Part shown: positions 61,401 to 64,000 of the stretch, piece after piece
How the letters are laid out: each line of letters opens with the position of its first letter
Numbering within the stretch: the first letter of the stretch is position 1
Assembly (NCBI RefSeq): GCF_023343835.1
Contig: NC_064437.1
Span: 13,791,001-13,855,000, forward strand
DNA length: 64,000 bases
Source: Lagopus muta
Taxonomy: Eukaryota; Chordata; Aves; Galliformes; Phasianidae
Direction: 5' to 3'
The notes under the pieces: generated by a model
What the model saw: only the letters and a program-made list of their open reading frames with translations
The model's database searches: none
What the model was told of the DNA's origin: nothing
Program-made: the position numbers and the translations under genes

Positions 61401-63873
61401 GTTTAGTCCCACTTTCAGAGACTGATTACTTTTTAGCTGGCCTTTGAACTCACTGTATCCCATAGGTGACCAGTTGAGCAAACTCCAGTAGACATGTGGC
61501 CCAAAGAATTCTCAAACATCAGCTTTGTACAGTCAAAACTGGGTTTGCACAATATAACTCTTCTGCATGCCACTGGCTTGCGAGTAATAATTCAGCAAAA
61601 CACTTCAGGATGCATTTCACTTTGAGTCATGCTTCCACTGAAATCATAGAGAGGTAAGCGCACTCATCTGGTTCACTGAATCAGACCACTGAAAGCGGTG
61701 CCAAACTTCTGCTTATTTTCAGTCTCGCAATTGCCTTGCATTTCTATTTTGATACAGATTTTCAAATCTGTCTGTGAAGTAAATGGGATATTTGTCTTAT
61801 TTCTCATCTAAGCTAAAACAGAGAACCTCACTCCTGTCAGAAGGCTACCAACACAGGTTCCTGGGAGACCCTATGGCCTCCCTGTATCAAGCCTATTTGT
61901 AAAAACACCTGCTGAACGCTTCAGAAGCTACTTTTCTAGAAGCCAATGGCTGGGGTTGGACCCTGCTGCTAAGATAACTTCTGATAATTCATCGGGCTCC
62001 ATGTTTCTGAAAGGCAGGGTGGGTTCTCAGCCTCTGCAGCTCATTAAGGTTTCTCTTTGAATTTTGTCAGATATCTTGCATAAACAAATACATCTGCATT
62101 CTGAAAAACTGGCCTCAATTAACTCATTTTTTTCTAGGCATTGACTAGTATGACACTTGCTCCCTACAACTCACATGTTCACATGCTAATTTTCTGAACT
62201 TAATTTCCTTTTTGTGCAGGTAAGATTACCAAGCTAATACATTCTCTTCTGACTTTGCTATTTCCTCACTGAGCCACTGGGTATTTTTATTTTACGTTCA
62301 AAAACATAAACGATGTATTGATGAAGAAAACTGTTCCTAAAACACCCAAACAGATCAATAGTGGTCATGAATGTAACACTTTCATATTTGTCTATAGAAG
62401 ATAAGGCTAATAGTTATATTTGCTCTGGTCCTGCTCTCAGCTGAAATCAAAAGCAAATCCTCATTTAACTGAAACGTGAGGGGAAAAGAAGATTCCTACT
62501 TTTTCCTGGATAGAAATACAATTATCTTCTGCTTGATTTCACTACAAATAGCTGGAATCCAGAATTCAGAGGAAGCAACTGTACGTGGGTTCCACATCAA
62601 ATTTACATTGGGCAACACCCTGCTCTAAGTACCATGAAAAAGCAGAATTACTTACCCTTCTGCCCTTAGGCCCCTGTGGCCCTGGTGGTCCCCTTGTCCC
62701 AGAAGGTCCCTACATGTCAAATAAACTAATCATTGTTTTTGACATATAGATTTATAAAAATTATAAGGTTCATACACAATGAGTAACAACCAGTGCAACC
62801 AAAACAAATTAGTAATTTCCATCATAATTCAAATTAAATTAATTGTGTTAGTATGATTTATCTAGTAAAATCTGAATAGCAGTTTTTAAGTAACCTTATT
62901 CCGAATAAGAAAGCGTGATCTGTTGGATTACATAAATTCTGTCCAATGTTTAAAAAATTCCTCAAAGGATACTCTCAATTCATGGATTATCCTGATACAG
63001 AGCAAGTGAACACTGCGTCTGACTGGACAAATTTTCATGACAGTTTTACAGACTCCAGTACCAGCTAGAAAACATTCGTAACTCCAGCAGAGCAAAAAGG
63101 CAATTTAAAAAATGGTATATTTTATGTCAAATCAAAATACTATTTTATACCTACAGGTAATCCTTCTGGCCCCACTGGCCCAGGGCCTCCTGGAGGTCCT
63201 AGGTAACCCTAGAATTGAAGTAAATATAGAAAAAAGACACAATTTCATCAAAATTGTTACTAGAAGAACTATAATAAATCCAGTCAGTTGCTTGAAAAAT
63301 TGGAGGTAAATTAATAAAATGCCAACTGATGCATTAATTGTTGCATCTCGACTTAGAACAAGCACCGCTGTCAGGAAACCAGTCTTCCCACTAGGGCGAA
63401 CCCAGGGGCTGCCCGCAACTGCTCTGCAGTAGATTGAAGAGCTCACACTGGTTACCAGTCTGACTACTAGTACAACTTGGTTACAACAGCATACACAACA
63501 AATCGTTTGATCTACTTCCCTTCCTTTTTTTCTCTCTTCTTTCAATTCAGTGTATTTTATTTTTTTATGCAAGTCTCCTGAGAGTGTTTTGATAAAACTT
63601 CTGTTATTTTGCTGCTTCATTCAGAAGATCAGTTTGCAACATCAGCTCAACAGCAGTCAAAATGTTGCTAATGAAGCTTCCTAGGAACACCTTATTATAA
63701 ATACTACTATTTTCCATAAAGTTTGCACAGTCAGAAGGTTTACAATTCATTACTGTTTTGGAAGGGAAAGTGCCTTTGTAATTAACAGGAATATGGATTC
63801 GATCTTACTTACGACTTACCATCACACCTTTCTCTCCAGGAGGACCTACTGGTCCTTGACTGCCTCTCTCTCC
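19028..63873 (-). CDS. COL24A1: COL24A1, collagen alpha-1(XXIV) chain, 3' part (35 exons)
   Basis: Secreted minor fibrillar procollagen of the COL24A1/COL27A1 group, associated with bone and cornea in mammals (established). The exons encode 607 residues of Gly-X-Y helix, then a 235-residue C-propeptide with eight Cys. Every helix exon starts with a complete Gly codon and is a multiple of 9 bp except the 57-bp exon at 43754. The C-propeptide matches my memory of human COL24A1 almost residue for residue ([47 protein letters not shown]). With the tandem ZNHIT6 neighbour, this favours COL24A1 over COL27A1. All introns use GT/AG. The LamG-like N-terminus and first helix exons are beyond 64000. Confidence 0.94.
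19364..19579 (-). CDS. COL24A1: COL24A1 exon w34: C-propeptide
   Basis: 216 bp, 72 complete codons. Starts [19 protein letters not shown], contains the conserved HCLNTP Cys and the [20 protein letters not shown] block, and ends VDECM before GTAAGT. The segment after HCLNTPMW ([12 protein letters not shown]) is the least conserved part. Confidence 0.96.
19580..20664 (-). other. COL24A1 intron, 1.1 kb
   Basis: Separates exons w33 and w34. No repeat or RNA gene recognised. Confidence 0.7.
20665..20774 (-). CDS. COL24A1: COL24A1 exon w33: calcium-site segment of C-propeptide
   Basis: 110 bp. Encodes [20 protein letters not shown] then [17 protein letters not shown]. The D-x-N-x-G-C-x2-D-A pattern is the calcium-binding loop of fibrillar C-propeptides (family knowledge). 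Asn in CNFT lies in an N-X-T sequon at the place where fibrillar C-propeptides usually carry one N-glycan. Supplies three Cys. The first Gly codon is shared with the previous exon. Confidence 0.96.
20775..21460 (-). other. COL24A1 intron, 0.7 kb
   Basis: Separates exons w32 and w33. AT-rich; nothing recognised. Confidence 0.7.
21461..21629 (-). CDS. COL24A1: COL24A1 exon w32: start of C-propeptide globular part
   Basis: 169 bp. Encodes [20 protein letters not shown] then [20 protein letters not shown] and [17 protein letters not shown]. The amphipathic [16 protein letters not shown] helix corresponds to the trimer-nucleating stalk. ARICRDL...C gives the first two Cys. The acceptor GGCAG fits the phase; ends one base into Gly. 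Confidence 0.96.
21630..22978 (-). other. COL24A1 intron with mariner-like insertion
   Basis: 1.35-kb intron; its right-hand 40 percent is the mariner-like copy at 22371-22927. The remainder is AT-rich and unremarkable. Confidence 0.75.
22371..22927 (+). mobile_element. Deleted mariner-like (Galluhop-type) DNA transposon copy
   Basis: Both ends carry the same inverted repeat: TGCTCCAAAAGTAATTCCTC begins at about 22378 on the plus strand, and TGCTCCAAAAGTAATGCCTC lies on the minus strand at the right end. TA dinucleotides flank the ends, as expected for mariner. The interior resembles what I recall of the chicken Galluhop (Mariner1_GG) element, including the start of a transposase-like frame broken by stops. 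About 555 bp against roughly 1.2 kb for a full copy, so it is internally deleted and cannot move by itself. Outer ends are uncertain by a few bases. Confidence 0.85.
22979..23044 (-). CDS. COL24A1: COL24A1 exon w31: helix-to-propeptide linker
   Basis: 66 bp, 22 complete codons: [18 protein letters not shown] then LQME. There is no Gly-X-Y; instead a hydrophobic heptad-like stretch. In the major fibrillar genes the helix end and C-telopeptide share one junction exon, but here the linker is a separate small exon. The left flank is only about 50 bp from a mariner-like insertion (22371-22927). Confidence 0.95.
23045..23978 (-). other. COL24A1 intron, 0.9 kb
   Basis: Between the linker exon w31 and the last helix exon w30. 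No repeat recognised; short open frames on both strands look random. Confidence 0.7.
23979..24005 (-). CDS. COL24A1: COL24A1 exon w30: last 9 residues of triple helix
   Basis: Unusually small exon of 27 bp encoding GSPGPPGPR, bounded by CTAG and GTAAGT. Ends the helix directly before KLVDIN. Confidence rests on frame continuity and the GPPGPR end expected of COL24A1. Confidence 0.93.
24101..24136 (-). CDS. COL24A1: COL24A1 exon w29: triple helix
   Basis: 36 bp encoding [12 protein letters not shown], with TTCCAG acceptor and GTAAGT donor. It is separated from the next exon by only 95 bp but from the previous one by a 5.4-kb intron. Confidence 0.94.
24137..29574 (-). other. COL24A1 intron, 5.4 kb
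   Basis: No collagen exon was seen in this stretch. It contains a diverged CR1 fragment (27676-27866). A GC-richer patch at about 29150-29530 has open frames on both strands but no recognisable protein. Confidence 0.65.
27676..27866 (+). mobile_element. Diverged CR1 retroposon fragment
   Basis: Read on the minus strand, it begins TCATAGGATAATCCAGGTTG and continues into a GATGAGTCTTGATAACTGCC block. Both resemble the reverse complement of the CR1 3' region, so the element points along the plus strand, opposite to the other CR1 pieces here. No 5' end or repeat tail is left. Confidence 0.6.
29575..29610 (-). CDS. COL24A1: COL24A1 exon w28: triple helix
   Basis: 36 bp encoding [18 protein letters not shown] acceptor, GTAAGC donor. 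Charged GEKG and TRGE triplets. Confidence 0.94.
29611..31533 (-). other. COL24A1 intron, 1.9 kb, holding a CR1 copy
   Basis: Contains the CR1 copy at 30293-30910; the rest shows nothing recognisable. Confidence 0.7.
30293..30910 (-). mobile_element. CR1 retroposon, 5'-truncated copy
   Basis: The plus strand starts with GTGGTTGGAAGGGACCTCAA and goes on with AGATCATCTAGTCCAACTAA. It continues through the familiar CR1 blocks (CTCTCAGCCTTTCC, TTTGTGGCCCTCTGCTGGA) to about TTGGCCATAAGGCATACTGC. This is the reverse complement of the CR1 3' part, so the element lies on the minus strand, the same sense as COL24A1. It has lost its protein-coding part. Confidence 0.88.
31534..31587 (-). CDS. COL24A1: COL24A1 exon w27: triple helix
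   Basis: 54 bp encoding [18 protein letters not shown]; donor GTGAGT. Confidence 0.95.
31588..32684 (-). other. COL24A1 intron, 1.1 kb
   Basis: Between exons w26 and w27. No repeat or RNA gene recognised. Confidence 0.7.
32685..32747 (-). CDS. COL24A1: COL24A1 exon w26: triple helix, 63 bp
   Basis: 63 bp, 21 residues: [20 protein letters not shown] then I. The register is unbroken. The size is seven triplets rather than the common 45, 54, 99 or 108 bp of major fibrillar genes. Confidence 0.94.
33040..33093 (-). CDS. COL24A1: COL24A1 exon w25: triple helix
   Basis: 54 bp encoding [18 protein letters not shown]; the intron to the upstream exon is only 85 bp. Acidic start, and two Phe in Y and X positions, which is uncommon in collagen. 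Confidence 0.95.
33179..33286 (-). CDS. COL24A1: COL24A1 exon w24: triple helix, basic cluster
   Basis: 108 bp, 36 residues. Begins [18 protein letters not shown] and ends EVGAKGQT before GTACGT. The KRGKRGH run is the most basic stretch of the visible helix and resembles lysine cross-link or heparin-binding sites in other fibrillar chains. The intron to the upstream exon is 834 bp with nothing recognised. Confidence 0.95.
34121..34228 (-). CDS. COL24A1: COL24A1 exon w23: triple helix
   Basis: 108 bp, 36 residues, from [18 protein letters not shown] to PMGAPGLK; acceptor ATTAAG, donor GTATGC. The 39-base A tract at 34419 lies 190 bp upstream of its acceptor. Confidence 0.95.
34419..34457 (+). 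repeat. 39-base pure A tract
   Basis: Uninterrupted A on the plus strand, T on the transcribed strand, about 190 bp upstream of the acceptor of exon w23. It could be the tail of an older retrocopy, but nothing recognisable precedes it. Confidence 0.9.
34625..34735 (-). mobile_element. CR1 3'-end fragment
   Basis: The plus strand reads ACAGAATCATGGGGATTGGA then AGGGATCACTGACGATCACC and TTGTCCAGTCCA, the reverse complement of a CR1 3' end. Only about 100 bp are kept and the left-hand limit of homology is vague. Confidence 0.75.
35100..36498 (+). pseudogene. TOPORS-like RING-finger retrocopy, broken, poly(A)-tailed
   Basis: From an ATG at 35485 one frame encodes a complete C3HC4 RING: TCRVC, then [11 protein letters not shown], then PRCDVC. 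After the linker comes a segment with [20 protein letters not shown] then [12 protein letters not shown]. Both parts resemble the Topors-like E3 ligases I recall from birds. Three in-frame stops (35503, 35647, 35680) break it. A frameshift near 35945 moves the likely homology ([12 protein letters not shown]) to another frame. AATAAA at 36462 is followed by 26 A (36473-36498), typical of a retroposed mRNA. It lies antisense inside COL24A1. The 5' end is uncertain; an acceptor-like CTTTCTTTTGCAG at about 35403 and the segment 35100-35400 are unexplained. Confidence 0.72.
36620..36727 (-). CDS. COL24A1: COL24A1 exon w22: triple helix
   Basis: 108 bp, 36 residues, from [18 protein letters not shown] to GLSGKSGPK; donor GTAAGT. 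A retrocopy poly(A) tail ends about 120 bp to the left of this exon's donor. Confidence 0.95.
36728..38289 (-). other. COL24A1 intron, 1.6 kb
   Basis: Between exons w21 and w22. No repeat recognised. Confidence 0.7.
38290..38343 (-). CDS. COL24A1: COL24A1 exon w21: triple helix
   Basis: 54 bp encoding [18 protein letters not shown]; acceptor TTTTAG, donor GTGAGT. Confidence 0.95.
38344..40912 (-). other. COL24A1 intron, 2.6 kb
   Basis: AT-rich. A short imperfect tandem of a TTTCCTTACAGAA unit lies at about 40017-40065. Nothing else recognised. Confidence 0.7.
40913..40966 (-). CDS. COL24A1: COL24A1 exon w20: triple helix
   Basis: 54 bp encoding [18 protein letters not shown], markedly acidic; it pairs with the next upstream exon across a 103-bp intron. 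Confidence 0.95.
41070..41123 (-). CDS. COL24A1: COL24A1 exon w19: triple helix
   Basis: 54 bp encoding [18 protein letters not shown]; acceptor CCCAG, donor GTAAGT. Uncharged apart from one Arg and His. Confidence 0.95.
41124..42033 (-). other. COL24A1 intron, 0.9 kb, with CR1 fragment
   Basis: About 40 percent is the diverged CR1 piece at 41536-41890. Confidence 0.7.
41536..41890 (-). mobile_element. Diverged CR1 retroposon fragment
   Basis: The plus strand shows TTTAGGCTGGAAAGGATCTT, followed further on by TGTCCATTGCCTGTCACTGC and a CTCTGCCAGCTTCTCCTCAC block. These are recognisable reverse-complement CR1 segments with many changes, so this is an old copy on the minus strand. Confidence 0.75.
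42034..42087 (-). CDS. COL24A1: COL24A1 exon w18: triple helix
   Basis: 54 bp encoding [18 protein letters not shown]. Contains a GER and a GDR triplet; RGD does not occur in it. Confidence 0.95.
42088..43753 (-). other. COL24A1 intron, 1.7 kb
   Basis: Between exons w17 and w18. No repeat recognised. Confidence 0.7.
43754..43810 (-). CDS. COL24A1: COL24A1 exon w17: triple helix with interruption
   Basis: 57 bp, 19 residues: [19 protein letters not shown]. The Gly expected after GED is replaced and an extra residue added (STVL), so the Gly-X-Y register breaks and resumes one residue later. It is the only exon of the helix not divisible by 9 bp and the only register break seen in 607 residues, about 280 residues from the helix end. 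Borders are clean (TTTTAG, GTAGGT) and the reading frame is kept. COL24A1 and COL27A1 chains are known for short helix imperfections. Confidence 0.93.
43811..45068 (-). other. COL24A1 intron, 1.3 kb
   Basis: Between exons w16 and w17. No repeat recognised. Confidence 0.7.
45069..45122 (-). CDS. COL24A1: COL24A1 exon w16: triple helix
   Basis: 54 bp encoding [18 protein letters not shown]; the most Pro-rich triplets (GPPGPP) in this window, next to the interrupted exon. Confidence 0.95.
45123..45912 (-). other. COL24A1 intron, 0.8 kb
   Basis: Between exons w15 and w16. Nothing recognised. Confidence 0.7.
45913..45966 (-). CDS. COL24A1: COL24A1 exon w15: triple helix
   Basis: 54 bp encoding [18 protein letters not shown]. 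Gly also fills several X or Y positions, so it is Gly-rich and probably flexible. Confidence 0.95.
45967..46828 (-). other. COL24A1 intron, 0.9 kb
   Basis: Between exons w14 and w15. An 87-codon plus-strand open frame at 46547-46810 has no recognisable likeness. Confidence 0.65.
46829..46936 (-). CDS. COL24A1: COL24A1 exon w14: triple helix
   Basis: 108 bp, 36 residues, from [18 protein letters not shown] to GTRGPL; acceptor CAACAG, donor GTATGT. Confidence 0.95.
46937..47486 (-). other. COL24A1 intron, 0.55 kb
   Basis: Between exons w13 and w14. Nothing recognised. Confidence 0.7.
47487..47540 (-). CDS. COL24A1: COL24A1 exon w13: triple helix
   Basis: 54 bp encoding [18 protein letters not shown]; strongly basic end; acceptor CTATAG, donor GTACTA, the weakest donor of the set. 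Confidence 0.94.
47541..50509 (-). other. COL24A1 intron, 3.0 kb
   Basis: Contains a short (AAC)n run near 47771-47789 and an A-rich tract at 48697-48737 (24 A, then G-interrupted A). No exon or transposon recognised. Confidence 0.7.
48697..48737 (+). repeat. A-rich tract
   Basis: 24 consecutive A followed by GAAAAAAAGAAAAAAG. No retrocopy body or polyadenylation signal seen upstream, so treated as simple repeat. Confidence 0.85.
50510..50617 (-). CDS. COL24A1: COL24A1 exon w12: triple helix
   Basis: 108 bp, 36 residues, from [18 protein letters not shown] to GIMGIP; acidic N-half and hydrophobic end; donor GTAAGT. Confidence 0.95.
50618..51225 (-). other. COL24A1 intron, 0.6 kb
   Basis: Between exons w11 and w12. 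Nothing recognised. Confidence 0.7.
51226..51279 (-). CDS. COL24A1: COL24A1 exon w11: triple helix
   Basis: 54 bp encoding [18 protein letters not shown]; donor GTAGGT. Confidence 0.95.
51280..52577 (-). other. COL24A1 intron, 1.3 kb
   Basis: Between exons w10 and w11. Nothing recognised. Confidence 0.7.
52578..52631 (-). CDS. COL24A1: COL24A1 exon w10: triple helix
   Basis: 54 bp encoding [18 protein letters not shown]; donor GTGAGC; 220 bp from the upstream exon. Confidence 0.95.
52852..52905 (-). CDS. COL24A1: COL24A1 exon w9: triple helix
   Basis: 54 bp encoding [18 protein letters not shown]; acceptor TGCAG, donor GTAAAT. Confidence 0.95.
52906..53864 (-). other. COL24A1 intron, 1.0 kb
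   Basis: Between exons w8 and w9. A 142-codon minus-strand frame runs through exon w9 and into this intron; its intronic part has no collagen repeat and is chance. Confidence 0.7.
53865..53918 (-). CDS. COL24A1: COL24A1 exon w8: triple helix
   Basis: 54 bp encoding [18 protein letters not shown]; acceptor TGCCAG, donor GTGAGT. Confidence 0.95.
53919..54743 (-). other. COL24A1 intron, 0.8 kb
   Basis: Between exons w7 and w8. Nothing recognised. Confidence 0.7.
54744..54797 (-). CDS. COL24A1: COL24A1 exon w7: triple helix
   Basis: 54 bp encoding [18 protein letters not shown]; acceptor TTTGAG, donor GTAAGT. Confidence 0.95.
54798..56110 (-). other. COL24A1 intron, 1.3 kb, with CR1 tail
   Basis: Between exons w6 and w7. 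Contains the short CR1 3' piece at 55572-55650; nothing else recognised. Confidence 0.7.
55572..55650 (-). mobile_element. CR1 3'-terminal fragment
   Basis: The plus strand reads AGAATCATAGAATCATGTAG then GTTGGAAAAGACCTCAAAGA and CTATCAAGTCCAACC, the reverse complement of the CR1 3' end with its short terminal ATTCTATG-type repeat. Severely 5' truncated. Confidence 0.88.
56111..56155 (-). CDS. COL24A1: COL24A1 exon w6: triple helix, 45 bp
   Basis: 45 bp encoding [15 protein letters not shown]; contains an R-G-D across triplets, possibly a cryptic integrin motif. It is 113 bp from the upstream 45-bp exon. Confidence 0.95.
56269..56313 (-). CDS. COL24A1: COL24A1 exon w5: triple helix, 45 bp
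   Basis: 45 bp encoding [15 protein letters not shown]; the second of two adjacent 45-bp exons, a size class shared with the major fibrillar collagens. Confidence 0.95.
56594..56647 (-). CDS. COL24A1: COL24A1 exon w4: triple helix
   Basis: 54 bp encoding [18 protein letters not shown]; follows the 6.0-kb intron; acceptor ATTCAG, donor GTGAGT. Confidence 0.95.
56648..62655 (-). other. Largest COL24A1 intron in window, 6.0 kb
   Basis: No collagen triplet exon was seen on the minus strand and no transposon was recognised. Open frames up to 171 codons (58725-59240, minus) have no recognisable composition or motif. Confidence 0.65.
62656..62709 (-). CDS. COL24A1: COL24A1 exon w3: triple helix
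   Basis: 54 bp encoding [18 protein letters not shown]; basic end; acceptor TGTAG, donor GTAAGT. The 445-bp intron before it shows nothing else. Confidence 0.95.
63155..63208 (-). CDS. COL24A1: COL24A1 exon w2: triple helix
   Basis: 54 bp encoding [18 protein letters not shown]; acceptor TTCTAG, donor GTAGGT. The upstream intron is 611 bp with nothing recognised. Confidence 0.95.
63820..63873 (-). CDS. COL24A1: COL24A1 exon w1: triple helix, first in window
   Basis: 54 bp encoding [18 protein letters not shown]; acceptor TAAAG, donor GTAAGT. The gene continues beyond 64000; positions 63874-64000 are intron. Confidence 0.95.
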
Positions 63874-64000
63874 CTTTAATGAAAAATTAAAAAGAAAATA
63901 AAAGTGAGGGTTCTTTCCCTGAAACATTCCTTCTCTACTATTCCTAGACCCGCTCTAACAATACAACAGTGATGCAAGAAGACTTTTATTAGAGGTGTCA

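Noticed and set aside
1..64000. CRISPR arrays, operons, phage or other prokaryotic systems, tRNA or rRNA genes
   Set aside because: None seen. The window is vertebrate intron-rich DNA and I found no tRNA-like cloverleaf or regular spaced repeats.

Overview
This window is vertebrate nuclear DNA, most likely from a galliform bird such as chicken or a close relative. The evidence is small exons with GT/AG splice sites, several fragments that look like the avian CR1 retroposon, and a short mariner-like copy resembling the chicken Galluhop family. All genes were read by eye. Family names rest on recognising the encoded proteins, not on a search.

Two genes lie head-to-tail on the minus strand. From right to left, positions 64000 to about 17750 hold the 3' half of a minor fibrillar procollagen gene, which I call COL24A1. 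I find 35 exons: 30 Gly-X-Y exons encoding 607 residues of triple helix, then 5 exons encoding a 235-residue C-propeptide. The stop codon is at 19028-19030 and a polyadenylation signal sits near 17775. The 5' part of the gene lies beyond position 64000.

About 0.9 kb past that polyadenylation signal is a CpG island (about 16280-17000). It contains the first exon of ZNHIT6 (BCD1), a zinc-finger HIT factor for box C/D snoRNP assembly. Eight ZNHIT6 exons are seen between 16857 and 7448, giving 220 residues. Its last exon or exons were not found and probably lie beyond position 1. As I recall it, COL24A1 and ZNHIT6 are also tandem neighbours in human, which supports both names.

The rest is intron and a short intergenic gap. 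It holds CR1 fragments (27.7, 30.3-30.9, 34.6, 41.5 and 55.6 kb), a deleted mariner copy (22.4-22.9 kb), a broken poly(A)-tailed TOPORS-like RING-finger retrocopy on the plus strand (about 35.1-36.5 kb), and a perfect 59-bp tandem duplication (7260-7377). There are also a few homopolymer tracts and CTCF-like motifs in and near the ZNHIT6 promoter.

I found no undescribed biological system. The points most worth a second look are the poly(A)-tailed RING retrocopy in a bird genome, the single Gly-X-Y interruption in the collagen helix, the very short N-terminus of ZNHIT6, and the paired CTCF-like motifs at its promoter.
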